Shown here: in pieces, positions 40,000 through 50,077 of the stretch
How positions within the stretch are numbered: the stretch's first letter is position 1
Layout of the letters: every line of letters begins with the position of its first letter
Assembly (NCBI GenBank): GCA_001939145.1
Contig: LSRX01000076.1
Location: 342,848-406,847 of the forward strand
DNA length: 64,000 nt
Direction of reading: 5' to 3'
Origin: Symbiodinium microadriaticum
Taxonomy: Eukaryota; Sar; Dinophyceae; Suessiales; Symbiodiniaceae
Translations under genes and position numbers: made by a program
Notes under the pieces: model-generated
Database searches by the model: none
What the model saw: only the letters and a program-made list of their open reading frames with translations
What the model was told of the DNA's origin: nothing

Positions 40000-40149
40000 G
40001 GGGCCCTTCAAGAATCACTTATACTCTTTTGGGGTTTCCTTGTTCTAAATATAGTAGTCTCCTATACTCTTTTGGGGTTTCCTTGTTCTAAATATAGTAT
40101 AATGTATCCCAAGACTAAAACCCTATTCTAATTGTTAAAGCCCCTACAT
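40000..40149 (+). mobile_element. Family F element with internal duplication
   Basis: A unit of about 41 bp (CCTATACTCTTTTGGGG through AAATATAGTA) occurs twice in a row from 40018 to 40099, followed by the normal right arm ATTGTTAAAGCCCCTACAT. Confidence 0.75.
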
Positions 40150-40154
40150 AATAC

Positions 40155-40633
40155 CACAAGGACCCTCTTTGTAGCCTTGCCCCTAATTGTAGCTACATTG
40201 GGACTGCTAGGGGGTGGATGCAACATCTAGGCAGGTTTCAGTACGGCAGCATACGGCAACATGCGAGTATCTTGGTTTCGCCAGTGTGATTTTGCATTGC
40301 GGACAGCTCCCACTGAAAAACCAAATGCTCGGGGCTGGGACGCACTAGTTGGGGGTTCGCAGGTCGGGTTTCATTGCGATGGTTGGTTGACAGGGAAATG
40401 AGCATCTTCCTGTCCAGAAATCTCATACATTCGTCTAGTCCTTGTGGATGGTGTCCCACGTTCCGCAGAAAGGATCATAAGATGTTCCCGTCCCATCTTG
40501 GGTTGATTTTGTGTTCGCTTCACTTCTGGAGGTATCTATTTTCACCATGTGCTTGCCGGCCGTTCCCATCATGATCTTCTGGAGCGAGATCACGCCACCG
40601 GAGAATCTGATCTTGATGGTAGTAGAGGGAGTC
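40155..40633. other. Unique stretch, weak open frames
   Basis: The frames 40238-40459 (minus) and 40374-40574 (plus) overlap and neither has a recognised motif. Confidence 0.4.
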
Positions 40634-40753
40634 TAAACAACTGGTAATATTGTCCGGATATTGATACGGGATATACCCTGTTGGTCCCCATTAACATGTC
40701 CACCAGAATATATCCCAAAGCCCTACTCAGAGTACTAAGCGCCCTCTAGTATC
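40634..40753 (+). mobile_element. Possible diverged family F element
   Basis: AACAACTGGTAATATTG, ATATACCCTGTTGGTCCCC and CCCAAAGCCCTACTCAGAGTA keep the family order only loosely. Confidence 0.35.
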
Positions 40754-40898
40754 TTCTTTCGGGTGGCTCAAAGGCTGTAGGCGTTTTGGACCGAGAGGTC
40801 ACCAAGCTGCCAGTTTGTAGTTCCCTGAGACTCCAACACCCGAGTAATTCGGGGTTTAGGGGTGTAGGGTTTAGGGATTTGGGGATTTAGGGTTTAGG

Positions 40899-40954
40899 GA
40901 CACCCTTGTAAACAGGACCCGAAAAGGAACCCCAACGGAGAGAACTACCCATAT
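40899..40954 (+). mobile_element. Family B fragment, right half
   Basis: Only the core end (ACACCCTTGTAAACAGGACCC) and the right arm AGAGAACTACCCATAT remain. The left half is replaced by a TTTAGGG block ending at 40899. Confidence 0.7.
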
Positions 40955-41099
40955 CAGAGTAGACCTCTGAACCCTATAAACATCCTGAAAAAAGCTGCAA
41001 GGAATCGCACCTTCTGGATGACCCTGGGACAGTGCTCCCGGAGTATGGGCCTGGTGCTGGGCAGCTTGGCTGTCCTGCTTCACAGCTTCGCCTTTCATG

Positions 41100-41130
41100 T
41101 TTAGGGGTTTAGGGTTTAGGGTTGCAGTAT
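41100..41130 (+). repeat. Short TTTAGGG cluster
   Basis: Three units. Confidence 0.85.
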
Positions 41131-41138
41131 GTCGTATG

Positions 41139-41248
41139 GAAGCCTAGATAACTACCAAGACTAGTGATGCCTTTAAAGGGTCCTTGGTCATAATTATACT
41201 ATGAATTAGCCCAAAACCCTACTCTGCTTCTCAAAGCCCCGACATTAG
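41139..41248 (+). mobile_element. Family F element, diverged
   Basis: AGCCTAGATAACTACCAAGAC, then GGTCCTTGGTCATAATTATAC and CAAAACCCTACTCTGCTTC, ending AAGCCCCGACATTA. Confidence 0.58.
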
Positions 41249-41282
41249 GGCACTGCAGGTTAGGATTCGGGTTGCATCAAGG

Positions 41283-41382
41283 TATACCCAGACCCCAAAG
41301 AAACCTACCTTCTTAGGGCTCCTTATTATGGTTTCCTTATACAAATCCTTAAAAAAAAGGTAGGTTCCTTGGGGTCTCGGTC
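41283..41382 (+). mobile_element. Family D hairpin MITE
   Basis: TATACCCAGACCCCAAAG to GGTTCCTTGGGGTCTCGGT. The core CTCCTTATTATGGTTTCC is the family consensus. Confidence 0.84.
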
Positions 41383-41544
41383 GAGTCTAGGTAGCAACTC
41401 CACCCTTGGGTCTCTGTTTTGGGACGGGTGAGCATGGGAGTTTAGGGTTCAGGGTTTATATAGTGAGTTTGATCAAAAGTCAAAAGCCCCCTTGCGGGAA
41501 CCAGAGCCAGAACCCCTGAGTTTCGACCCTCCGCCGCACTGCCT

Positions 41545-41905
41545 TTGCTCCTTAAACCCTAAAACTCCTAAACCGTAAGCCCTAAATCCCCCTAAACCCT
41601 AAACCCCAAATCCCCCCACCTCTACAACCCTAAAGCCCCAAACTCCAGAACCTTGAATCCGAAAAAAACTTATGTAGGAGCCCCTTACAGGAGCCCTAAA
41701 CCCCTGAACCGAGTCACCCTAAACCCTAAATCCTAAAGCCTGAATCCCTCACCCTAACCCTTACCCTCACAGGACTCATGCTTTTGGGCCCAAAGACCCT
41801 ATTATGTAAGGCTTTTGGGCTAAATTGATGCTAAGGCCTAAACCCTAAACCCTTAAACCCTAAACCCCAAACCGTGCTATTTTGATGCTAAGGGTAAAAA
41901 ACCCT
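41545..41905 (-). repeat. Eroded CCCTAAA array
   Basis: Clusters 41545-41660, 41695-41765 and 41838-41900, interrupted by a family R repeat (41790-41845). Confidence 0.82.
41790..41845 (+). repeat. Family R interspersed repeat
   Basis: GGGCCCAAAGACCCTATTATG, AAGGCTTTTGGGCTAAATTG, then ATGCTAAGG, followed by a CCCTAAA block. TTTTGATGCTAAGGG recurs about 45 bp later at 41880. Confidence 0.6.
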
Positions 41906-42087
41906 AAACTGTTCGAGGTCCTTTGGTCTACTCCGTCGCCCGAGCAGCGATCTCGGGAGGGGCGGCCGATGCGGAGCGCGTGGGGCCGCCGAGTGGGTTG
42001 AGAAGCCTTAGCTGTGGCCGGAAGAACCCTTCTTAGGGTTTAGGGTTTATAGGGTTTCTTCCTATAGTGTTCCTTATTCGGGTTTCT

Positions 42088-42205
42088 CTGGGCTCTCATT
42101 AAAGGAGTTTAAGTTCACTTACCATCAGAGGGATCTATAGTAAATAGTACGGTTCCTTTATTATGGTAACTTAAATATGAATTAAATCCCTTAACAAGAA
42201 CGCAG
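42088..42205 (+). mobile_element. Family C hairpin MITE
   Basis: Left arm eroded (CTGGGCTCTCATTAAAGG). Inner stem TTCACTTACCAT / TTATGGTAACTTAA and right end TTAACAAGAACGCAG are clear. Confidence 0.78.
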
Positions 42206-42354
42206 TTCTATATGTTACTACTCCTGTAAACTATTGCCCTAAAGGTTGGCCCTAAACCCCAGGAACCGTGGCTTGTTTCTACCGTTCTCGATCTTTCTCA
42301 GGTCTCGCCGCGGAGCATGATGGCATGGGCTCCTCGGATCCTGGGTGTTGGGGA

Positions 42355-42502
42355 TTATTAGGGTTTAGGACTTAGGTTTCCGATTTAGGGTTTAGGACTT
42401 AGGTTTCGGATTTAGGGTTCAGGGCCTAGGATTTAGGGTTTAGGGCCTAGGATTTAGGGTTTAGGGGTTAGGATTTATAGGGTTTGGGGTTTATGGTTGC
42501 AG
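42355..42502 (+). repeat. TTTAGGG array with GGACTTAGG unit
   Basis: GGGTTTAGGACTTAGGTTTC and GGGCCTAGGATTTA each occur twice: a higher-order 30-bp unit. Confidence 0.9.
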
Positions 42503-43305
42503 GGGCCTGTCAAGCTTCCAAGTACGCTGAAGTTGCCGAAGGTAAGATGATTATGTGGCTCACCCACCCTACACCCTACCTGAACCCTGGCTCACTCAGC
42601 TCCCTTCAACTAAGCCTGCAACCCGAACATACAGCAGCTCCAGCGGGCTGACGTTTTGGACTGAAACAGTGAGGTACTGAAAAGCAGAATGTCGTTTAAG
42701 ACGGGATCTTACTAGGCTCGGGCCTCCGGCCGGTACAAAAACCCCCTGCGATCGAGTTCACCGTACCCCTAAACCTTTAGCCCCAAACCCGTAGGCCGTA
42801 GCCCCTTGTGATTGCCTTGAGGTTCACTTGGTTCTGGTGTGGGCTTCCCTGGTCATGGCGACCCTCACGGCCATCATCGTCCCAACGCAGCTGCCAGAGA
42901 GGTGTGCTTAGGGTTGCAGTCCGAGGATAAGATCGGCGCGAATAAAAAAAATGGTATGCCCTTATGGTCCCCATAATGGTGGCGAGGTCTAGGTTTGAGG
43001 TTTTTGGGGTTTTCTGCTATTCTCTTCAAGACTGCCTTTTGTTTGTTCTGTGCTCTCCACGAATTCCATGAATCCAGAATGCGAGAACACATGCTGGAAG
43101 CAGTGCTTCGCTTGTAGCACCGAATGCAAGAAATCCCGAATCCCTACCTAGACCCTCCATCTACCCTCTATTAGAGCCTAGATACCTACCACTAGGGGCC
43201 ATATACCTTTGTTTATGGGAGAACTACATGGCCTAAGCAAGCACAGAAGGCTCTTCGACGGCCCATGCCATTACGACAGTTGACCCAGGGGTCCTAAGCA
43301 CCTAT
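42503..43305. other. Unique stretch, weak open frames
   Basis: The minus frames 42777-42974 and 42874-43092 overlap, with no motif. CTAGACCCTCCATCTACCC at 43150 is shared with 25318. Confidence 0.4.
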
Positions 43306-43382
43306 ATGATGGGTAGTTCTCTAAAATCCCCAATGTAGTACGGCACCCTTGTAAAAGTGACCCGAGAAGGGACCTACCCATG
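43306..43382 (+). mobile_element. Family B hairpin MITE, deleted form
   Basis: Left arm ATGATGGGTAGTTCTCTAAA and core CCCCAATGTAGTACGGCACCC are intact. The AATTTAGAGAA part of the right arm is deleted, leaving only CTACCCAT. Confidence 0.75.
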
Positions 43383-43445
43383 CGTGTGTGTGTGTGTATA
43401 TATATACACACACATACTTACGTACATACATACATATATACACTT
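43383..43445. repeat. (GT)n/(TA)n/(CA)n palindromic microsatellite
   Basis: GTGTGTGTGTATATATATAC then ACACACATAC: the repeat is its own inverse and begins at the end of a family B element. Confidence 0.92.
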
Positions 43446-43649
43446 ATCGGGGAGGATACTTCCGGCGGCAAGCAGGGCTCGAAGTGAGCAATGGTTTAGG
43501 ATTTAGGGTTCCGTTGAAGTGCTTCGGTATCTGGACTACAGAACCGTCCTATGCGCTGGACAAGGTAAGTGGAAAGCCTAAATGACCCATACCCTGTGGC
43601 AACGATATCCTCACATCGTACCTTCTTTGTTTGAACTCTGAGTGCCAGG

Positions 43650-44015
43650 TATCAAAACCCTAAACTTAAACTGTAAACCCCAACCCTAAACCCTAAACCC
43701 TTGGAAAAGCAAAAAAACAAAAGCTCTTTGTGTGTCTCTAAGCCCTGGCAACACCCATCCGAGCTGCACAGGAAGCCGTTTGCTGCTCAGGCCAAAAGGG
43801 AGTTGAGGGGTCAAGGGGGCCAAGGCCACTACCGTTTAGGGTTTAGGGTTTAGGGTTGAGGATTTTTGGTTTAGGGTTTAGGGTTGGAAGATTGGAAGAG
43901 GGCTTCAATCACTTTGCTACTGGGTTTTATTGTCGTTGTTTTTTTCACCGGTTCTACATCTTTCGGCTTCGGTGTTTGATGGACACCTCCCTAAACCCTA
44001 AACCCCTAAACCCTA
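43650..44015. repeat. Small telomere-like clusters
   Basis: CCCTAAA 43652-43702, TTTAGGG 43833-43886, CCCTAAA 43990-44016; unique DNA between. Confidence 0.8.
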
Positions 44016-44287
44016 AACCCCTCATCCTCGTCCCCCGTGTGTCAAGGGTCCCCGGGTTGTGGACAGCCTTGCACGTCGACGACTTAAGCGGTGCAGGTCG
44101 GCCTAAAAGTAATTAGGGGCCCTATATACCCTCATGTTCTGAACCCCATGGTGTTTGAACCTGAAACCCTTCTATTCGTCCTGAAGGCAGGGGCAGAGGT
44201 GTGGGGCGTTTTGAGGTTGTGCCGCGGCTTCGGATCGGGACTAGGAGATAGGCCACAATCTGCTGAACTCCAGTGCCAGCAGCTTCT

Positions 44288-44375
44288 GTCTAGGGCTTAG
44301 GGCTCGGGGCTTAGGGTTTAGGGATTAGGGTTTAGGGTTTGGGACGGTCTAGGGTTTAGGGATATTTAGGGTGTA
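44288..44375 (+). repeat. TTTAGGG array
   Basis: GGGCTTAGGG start, then heptamers with GATTAGGG. Confidence 0.87.
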
Positions 44376-44755
44376 GGATCTTGCTATCAAGCACGTCTGA
44401 GCATGCCTTTGGGTTCGAACCAGAGACAGCAGAGTTTTCCTTCAGCGGCCAGATCCCCAATACACCAACATCATTTTTCGTGGCTCTTTATTTTTATTAC
44501 TATTTAACATAAGAACTATGGTTATCTTTATGTATCATTAATATTTTTTCAATGCATTCTGCTACACGCCCCACCAAATAGTCAATATCCTGGCTCATCG
44601 TTGTATCTACTCTACCGTTTGTTCGAAACGCCTTATTCTACCACTTTTCTGTTGTGCACCCCAAACCTGATTCTAACTCTTGAAGTAAATCTCTCTACAG
44701 CGTACCCCAAACTCGGGATCTAATTCTTGGAGTAAATCTTAAGTATTAGGGTTTG
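44376..44755. other. AT-rich unique stretch
   Basis: 44475-44560 is noticeably AT-rich. ATTCTAACTCTTGAAGTAAATC at 44661 is near-repeated at 44720 (59 bp apart). Confidence 0.5.
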
Positions 44756-44764
44756 TGAGCGTAG

Positions 44765-44850
44765 CTCCAAACCCTAAACCCTAAACCCCTAAACCCTAAA
44801 CCCCTAAACTCTAAACCCCTAAACTCTAAACCCCTAAACCCTAAACCCAG
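44765..44850 (-). repeat. CCCTAAACCCCTAAA array
   Basis: Perfect 15-bp dimer unit repeated five times. Confidence 0.94.
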
Positions 44851-45148
44851 AAGGATGAGGGAGTCTGCAGGACGATAGCCACAACGTTTTCTTCTGTGTC
44901 GGTGCTCGGTGACATCCTGAGAGGGCTTTCTTAGTGCAGGCTGCAAGGCTGAGACATCTCATGCGCAGAAAGTCCCATTGCACTGTTAAAACAAACCCTA
45001 AACCCTAAAACCCCAAACCCCAAGGCCTTCGAGCTCTAAACAGAGAGTAATCCCTGGAGGCCGCTGCTCGCCGAGCTCATGGTGTTGAGCAGAGCCCGGA
45101 GGCCTTTGGCCTGTCCTCCATTCCCATCCGAGAAGCCGTGTGTAGGAT

Positions 45149-45304
45149 AATGTAGAAGTCTTAATAATTAATTAGTGTATATATATATATATAGTTTTTT
45201 TTTGTTTTTTTTATTTTTTGGGGGGGGGTATATATAATAATACAATAATTATCATAAGGAACCACCAAAATAGTATAGGTAATTGTTTAGGCTCCTAGTG
45301 TAAT
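45149..45304 (-). mobile_element. Family F element with AT/T-rich expansion
   Basis: TAATGTAGAAGTCTTAATAA to TTAGGCTCCTAGTGTAATG, with TTATCATAAGGAACC in the core. About 60 bp of TA and T/G runs have expanded inside it (45177-45229). Confidence 0.75.
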
Positions 45305-45356
45305 GCTTTTCTCCGTGCTTATCGCGAGGTCCCCAGACCACCATCCCATAAGCCAA

Positions 45357-45464
45357 TATGGGTAGTTCTCTAAACTAGGGTCCCTTTTTGGGTCCCCAAT
45401 ATCGTATGCCGCCCCTATAAGAAGGACCCTAAACGGGACCCTAATTTAGAGAACTACCCACATA
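45357..45464 (+). mobile_element. Family B hairpin MITE
   Basis: ATATGGGTAGTTCTCTAAAC to TTTAGAGAACTACCCACAT. One of the best-preserved copies; it sits 50 bp right of a family F element. Confidence 0.87.
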
Positions 45465-45477
45465 TACGGGTCGGAAT

Positions 45478-45560
45478 GATTAGTAAGACTATCCCTTGGG
45501 TTCCTTATGCTGATTCTACTAGAATAATGTACCCCCCCAAACCCGTCTCTTCTTATTCAC
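45478..45560 (+). mobile_element. Family F-like fragment
   Basis: CTATCCCTTGGGTTCCTTATG, CTAGAATAATGTACCCCCC and AAACCCGTCTCTTCTTATTC match the family F core in order; the outer arms are missing. Confidence 0.45.
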
Positions 45561-45753
45561 AAGAACGCAGCTAAACCCGCAAGAGCGGGCGGCAGGGTGC
45601 AGGGTTTGGAGATGCGCAGCTAGTCCTCAGATGTTTCCGAGCTTCACACAGGACCTGGACGATGCGAAGCGGCAGACAATGGCCCCTCGCAGAGCCTTAC
45701 GGTTTTATTGCTTAGGGTCCAGCTCGCTGCGACGATCTAGCGAGGTGCACGTC
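45561..45753. other. Unique stretch, nothing recognised
   Basis: GC-rich, part of the 45631-45858 frame whose second half is only trinucleotide repeat. Confidence 0.4.
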
Positions 45754-45890
45754 ATAGTGGTGGCCGTCGTCGTCGTCTCCGTCGTCGTCGCAGTAGTAGT
45801 CGTTGTAGCGGTTTTGGTTGTAGTTGTACTTGTAAATGTGCTAATACGTCGTACATAGTAGTCGTCGTCGTCGTCGTCGTCGGTCATCAT
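45754..45890. repeat. GTC/GTA/GTT trinucleotide repeat
   Basis: GTCGTCGTC runs at 45766-45795 and 45860-45882 with GTAGT variants between. The Val-rich (plus) and Thr/Asp-rich (minus) translations are by-products. Confidence 0.9.
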
Positions 45891-46043
45891 CGTCGAGTAT
45901 GACCCCATCAAGCTGATTTTCACAAGGTGTGCGTCTCCGACTCTGCCTCGAGCATCAACGTTTAGCATCGTGTTCAGGTTGGGGTTTAGAGGCTACGGCA
46001 GAGGGTTCGCTAATTACATGTTGTTTTTTTCCAAGGGAGCCTT

Positions 46044-46253
46044 TCAGACACCTTTGATGGCGACACTGATGACTGAAATGCCTGACATCTTATCTGCATA
46101 CGCCCAGACCAACATCCACACCTTGGTCATGTGTTCCTTGTGAACGCCCGAGCCCCCCTGGTTCCAAGTGCCCGCAAGCCGGCGATCCTGATCCAACGCC
46201 GGCAGGCCAAAAAACATGAACACTCTGGCGTCCCAAAATGGAGAACCCGACAA
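46044..46253 (-). CDS. Unassigned open frame, candidate exon
   Basis: I recognise no family. The minus frame of 69 codons is open from TTG at 46253 (no ATG; the frame also continues upstream of it) to a stop at 46044. The peptide includes SPFWDARVFMFFGLPALDQD, RRLAGTWNQGGSGVHKEH and TKVWMLVWAYADKMSGISV: aromatic-rich segments separated by a polar, Gly-containing linker, reading more like a folded protein than the repeat translations around it. An overlapping minus frame (46090-46377, with LNDIIKSKSSLLALVGF) is equally open. One of them could be the end of a gene exiting at 46044. It ends in unique DNA, not in an element. Confidence 0.22.
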   Translation of the reverse strand: MSGSPFWDARVFMFFGLPALDQDRRLAGTWNQGGSGVHKEHMTKVWMLVWAYADKMSGISVISVAIKGV

Positions 46254-46319
46254 GCGCCAGCAAGGATGACTTTGACTTGATGATGTCGTTGAGTTGGCAT
46301 TCCCCGCATTGCAAATGCG

Positions 46320-46410
46320 CCCTCAGCACCACAACCCAATACCCAACGATCCCCAACCCAAAACCCGAGGATCCCAAAACCCAAAACCCAAGGATCCCTA
46401 AACCCTAAAC
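46320..46410 (-). repeat. CCCAAAACCC cluster
   Basis: GGATCCCAAAACCCAAAACC occurs twice with a final heptamer. Confidence 0.8.
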
Positions 46411-46607
46411 TCCAAGGTTTGGCACCAAGTTGGCTATTCTTTGGAGCGGCCCTTTACGACGCTTGGTCTGGTCTCCACTTTAGTACGCCCGTGCCTCGCG
46501 CTGCCTTGTCTGTTGGTCTAGGGAAATGCGATCATAAGACCTGATCCTAGGTTCCAAAAACCCTCAAGCCCCTGCCCATCGTGTTTTTTTCGGGCTGCTA
46601 TCTGATC

Positions 46608-46768
46608 CCAAAACCCTAAACCCAAAACCCTAAACCCTAAACCCACAACCCTAAACCCTAAACCCTAAACCCAAAACCCTAAACCCTAAACCCACAACCC
46701 TAAACCCTAAACCCTAAACCCAAAACCCTAAACCCTAAACCCAAAACCCTAAACCCGAAACCCAAAAG
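46608..46768 (-). repeat. Higher-order CCCTAAA array
   Basis: Unit CCCTAAACCCTAAACCCAAAA or CCCACAA alternating, with very little decay: a homogenised block. Confidence 0.95.
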
Positions 46769-46837
46769 GCTGGCGGCGGTGGAAGTATCGACCATGATGA
46801 TGCTGGAGGTATTCTACGGCTGGGTGTCTCGGGCAGC

Positions 46838-46970
46838 ATGGGTTTAGGGGTTTAGGGTTTAGGGCTTAGTGGTTCAGGGTTTAAAAGTTTAGGGGTTTAG
46901 GGTTTAGGGTTTAGGGGTTTAGGGTTTAGGGGTTTAGGGGTTTAGGGGTTTAGGGTTTAGGGTTTAGGTC
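46838..46970 (+). repeat. TTTAGGGG array
   Basis: Octamer-rich; faces the 46608 array over 70 bp of unique DNA. Confidence 0.94.
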
Positions 46971-47039
46971 ATATGGGGCAGGGGACTACGCCTCCTTAAA
47001 TTAAAGAGGCCTTACTAGACCCCCGATCGGGTCTTGAGG

Positions 47040-47460
47040 CAAACCAGCCCCAAAAGCCTCAACCCGGAACCCTAAATTCCATAAGCCCTGAACCTTAACC
47101 CCCGACAACCAAAACCCTAATCCTAAAAGCCCTACACCCTGGTCCCCCTAACCCCTAAGGGTCCTCATGCCATAAGAGCCCCCACAGCAGGCGCTGACCC
47201 GCGGAGCTCGAAAGCAAAGCCCCCAAGCGTCCCAAGCCGAGGATTTGAAGCCCCCATCCGAGAGTTTAGGCTTTGGGAGTTTAGGGGTTTTTAGAGGTTT
47301 GGTGTTTTTTAGGGTTTAAGGAAAGGAATTTAGGGTTTCGGGGTTTTAGGGGTTTAGGAGTTTAGGGGTTTACGGGTTTAGGGGTTTTATAGGGTTAGGG
47401 GTTAGGGGAATTGAGGGCTCAGGGGTTTTCGGGGTTTAGGATGTAGCGTGTGGGGTTTGG
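47040..47460. repeat. Facing eroded CCCTAAA and TTTAGGG blocks
   Basis: CCCTAAA-like 47045-47160 and TTTAGGGG 47262-47450 around a GC-rich core (47161-47261). Confidence 0.82.
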
Positions 47461-47549
47461 CCTCAGTTCCCTCGATGCGTTGCGCTGCGGTTCCGTTTGT
47501 AGAAGAGGTGTCGGGCCTGGCTCCTCTGCTTGGAGGAAGGGGGCTTAGT

Positions 47550-47655
47550 ACGTAATGCATTTAAGTAATTACTTATGTATTCCTTAGATTCCTTACTATA
47601 AGTATACTATAAAGGAGCCCAAAACCCTCTTCTAGTTATGAAGGCCTATACAGTA
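47550..47655 (+). mobile_element. Family F hairpin MITE
   Basis: TACGTAATGCATTTAAGTAATTA on the left, CCTTAGATTCCTTACTATAAG core, AAAACCCTCTTCTAGTTATG then GGCCTATACA on the right. Confidence 0.65.
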
Positions 47656-48100
47656 AGGTTATAGGTAAGGGATTCCTAGGCGTCTATCTGGGCTTCTGCG
47701 AGGAGGTTTCCATGAGGAAGATCACGTCACTTCGTAGGGTTTAGGGTTTAGGGGCTATAGTTTTTTTTAGGGAGGCGGGGGGGTTTAGGGTTTAGGGTGA
47801 TGCGGACCTAAATTGGGGTCATGAGCCAACAACAGATACAATCGTTACCTTGTTTATGACCCTAGACGATCCTTCAAAGCTTAAGCATCTGCCTCATGTG
47901 CCCTTCCAGCTCTGTTCTTCGGTTCAACGAAGGAACTCAAGGGGTCTGAATAGTTGGGTTTAGGGTTTAGGGTTTTTTAAGGGTCTATTCAGTTGGGAGG
48001 AGTTCCCTTTCTTGTAGTCTTTCAACCGTTTCAGTAGAAGACAAGCCCCAGGAGCCGGATCTAATCAATCAGGGCGCTCTATCAAACACCTCAACCCTAA
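47656..48100. other. Unique stretch with short TTTAGGG runs
   Basis: Clusters at 47738-47765, 47783-47800 and 47957-47978. TAGGGTTTTTTAAGGGTCT follows the last. No frame. Confidence 0.5.
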
Positions 48101-48172
48101 ACCCTGAATTCCAATCCCTAAACCCTCAATTTTAAGCCCTAAACCCTAAATTTTAAGCCCTGAACCCTATAA
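48094..48172 (-). repeat. CCCTAAATTTTAAG array
   Basis: CCCTAAATTTTAAGCCCT recurs, a 28-bp variant unit. Confidence 0.85.
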
Positions 48173-48359
48173 GGTGACAGGATATGTATCCGTATCTGCA
48201 ATATGTTTCGTGCCCCGCGGCACGTGGGATCAGTCAGGGTGGGAAACCTGCAAAGCAGTATAGGTTGAGGCGTTTCCCGGGCCCCGCCCCGCTTTTGGAA
48301 CGAGGAAACCTGAAAGCTTAGGATTTATTCGGGCTTTGGGTTTGGGCTTAAGGAAGCAA

Positions 48360-48442
48360 CTGGGGTTTAGGGCTTAGAGTCTAGAGTCTAGGGTTTAGGG
48401 TTTAGGGCTTAGGGTTTAGGGTTTAGGGTTTAGGGGGATCCG
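48360..48442 (+). repeat. TTTAGGG array
   Basis: GAGTCTAGAGTCTAGGG start, then clean heptamers. Confidence 0.9.
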
Positions 48443-48594
48443 CAGCTGGTTTCGAGCAACTTGCCCTAAACGGAAATGCTGGCCGACTCAGGGTTTAGAG
48501 TTTAGGGTCTAGGGTTGAGGGGTGGCTTTGAACTTTGTTCTAGAACCGTGCCACCTGTTCTAGATTCTTGACCCTCCCGCACCCCACATGCGGA

Positions 48595-48680
48595 TCCTGA
48601 ACCTTAACACCCTAAACCTTAAACCCCTAAACCTTAAACCCCTAAACCCGTAAACCCCAAAGCCCCTAAACCCTCCACCA
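48595..48680 (-). repeat. CCCCTAAACCTTAAA array
   Basis: A 15-bp dimer unit repeated three times, then octamers. Confidence 0.88.
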
Positions 48681-48797
48681 GTTAGCTCTTGCAACGTTCA
48701 ACCTATCCAAGTCAAGCCCTGCCCGCTGCGAGGATCCATATTTCAGCGGCATTTGTTTTACTGCTGCTCATGCCCCAGCTCAACTGGAATTGTCAGC

Positions 48798-48895
48798 AGG
48801 GTTTAGGGTTTAGGGGCTTTAGGGTCATTAAGGTTTGGGGTTCAGGGCCGTTTTTTTTTGGGGGGGTTAGGTTTAGGGTTTAAGTCAGTGCTTGG
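48798..48895 (+). repeat. TTTAGGG cluster with T8G6 run
   Basis: Broken at 48849-48868 by a T/G homopolymer pair. Confidence 0.8.
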
Positions 48896-48964
48896 CTGTT
48901 TATTCGGTTTAGGATTTGTTTCAGGAGGCTGGGCCCCTGTTGTCGGATCCTTGGCAAGACTTGC

Positions 48965-49057
48965 TTTAACCCCAAGAAGCCTGCCTGTCTAAGGACTTAA
49001 AGCATACAAAAGGAAGCCATAGTAGGGAACCCTTGGAAGGTTTCACTGGGTCTATGT
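48965..49057 (-). mobile_element. Family D element, diverged
   Basis: CCCCAAGAAGCCTGCCTGT, reverse core AAGGACTTAAAGCATACAAA and a weak right arm CTTGGAAGGTTTCACTGGG. Assigned on the core rather than the arms. Confidence 0.5.
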
Positions 49058-49117
49058 AGTTGGGGTATTCTTACAATGCCATGTGCCCTGCGAGCTGCCA
49101 GGAAGCATCATTTGCGT

Positions 49118-49220
49118 AGTAACTGGGTGGGTTAGCAAATAGAAGTAATATGACAGCACTATAGCTCCAACTGAATTCCTACAGTTGAACCTTTAGTTTC
49201 CCTAGGATACTGGACAGGTG
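49118..49220 (+). mobile_element. Family J element, diverged left half
   Basis: The right half AGTTGAACCTTTAGTTTCCC and CTAGGATACTGGACA match the 6105 copy. The left half is barely recognisable. Confidence 0.5.
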
Positions 49221-49324
49221 AGATATGCAGGGCATTGGACCCTTGCATGCAGCTTTCATCAAAGGCGTCAATGTCATGATGGACATACCATTTTGAAGCG
49301 TACCGCCACTCCTTCGGTCTTCCG

Positions 49325-49375
49325 GATTAGGGTTTGGGGTTCAGGGTTTAGGGGTTTAGGGTTTAGGGAGTTTAA
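49325..49375 (+). repeat. Short TTTAGGG array
   Basis: Five units with one octamer. Confidence 0.9.
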
Positions 49376-49805
49376 GTTTGTAAGGTAAGCCGTCAAGAAG
49401 GCCAAAAAAGTTAGCACTCAGCATCGGTCAGTGCACCATTCCTCCCCCAAACCTTAACCTCTCAACCCGAAACATCCCTACACCGTAATCCCAGTTCAGC
49501 ATTCCTCACTTGGAATTTCCAGAGTTTGGAAGAAATCCCGGGACTTGTGCTTCTCCTGCCCAAGCCCAGATCTGCTCACTGGGCATCGCCGTTGCCCTGG
49601 CTGCGCTCATCCTCGCACCCCGGATCCACAAACGTTCTCCGTGTTTGCTCAGAGATTTAAGTTCATGTCTGACTTTGAATGAGTCTTGTGCTGCTCCCTT
49701 CACTTGCAGCATCAGTAATAGCCCAACTGAGAGCAGCAACAGCAACAAGGCCTGCACCAAAGCAGGGGAAGTTTGGCTATCGCCGCCCCGGTCATCATCA
49801 CACCA
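49376..49805. other. Unique island, overlapping frames
   Basis: Three frames cover it: 49510-49887 plus, 49679-50002 plus and 49506-49808 minus. The first has a hydrophobic stretch (CSLGIAVALAALILAP) but then runs into the CAT repeat as poly-His, so its length is inflated. No domain. Confidence 0.4.
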
Positions 49806-49927
49806 CAACGATCATCATCATCATCATCATCATCATCGTCATCATCATCGTCATTATCACCATCACCATCATCACAGGCCATTATGAACATGGCCGTTCG
49901 GCTGATCATCACCTTCTTCGACAGAAG

Positions 49928-49960
<33 letters not shown>

Positions 49961-49975
49961 ACTCATCAGAAGCAG
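49806..49975. repeat. (CAT)n trinucleotide repeat, two blocks
   Basis: CATCATCAT with CGT/TAT changes at 49813-49876 and a purer block at 49926-49967. Translates to poly-His, poly-Ile or poly-Ser depending on frame. Confidence 0.95.
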
Positions 49976-50077
49976 CCAGCCCCTCACCGTCCCAAGCAGT
50001 AACATTGAACCCCGTCCACCTGGCATCGCGTGGGCGCTTTTTGACCCTGGGTCTGGAAATTCAGGCTGAAGTTTTGG

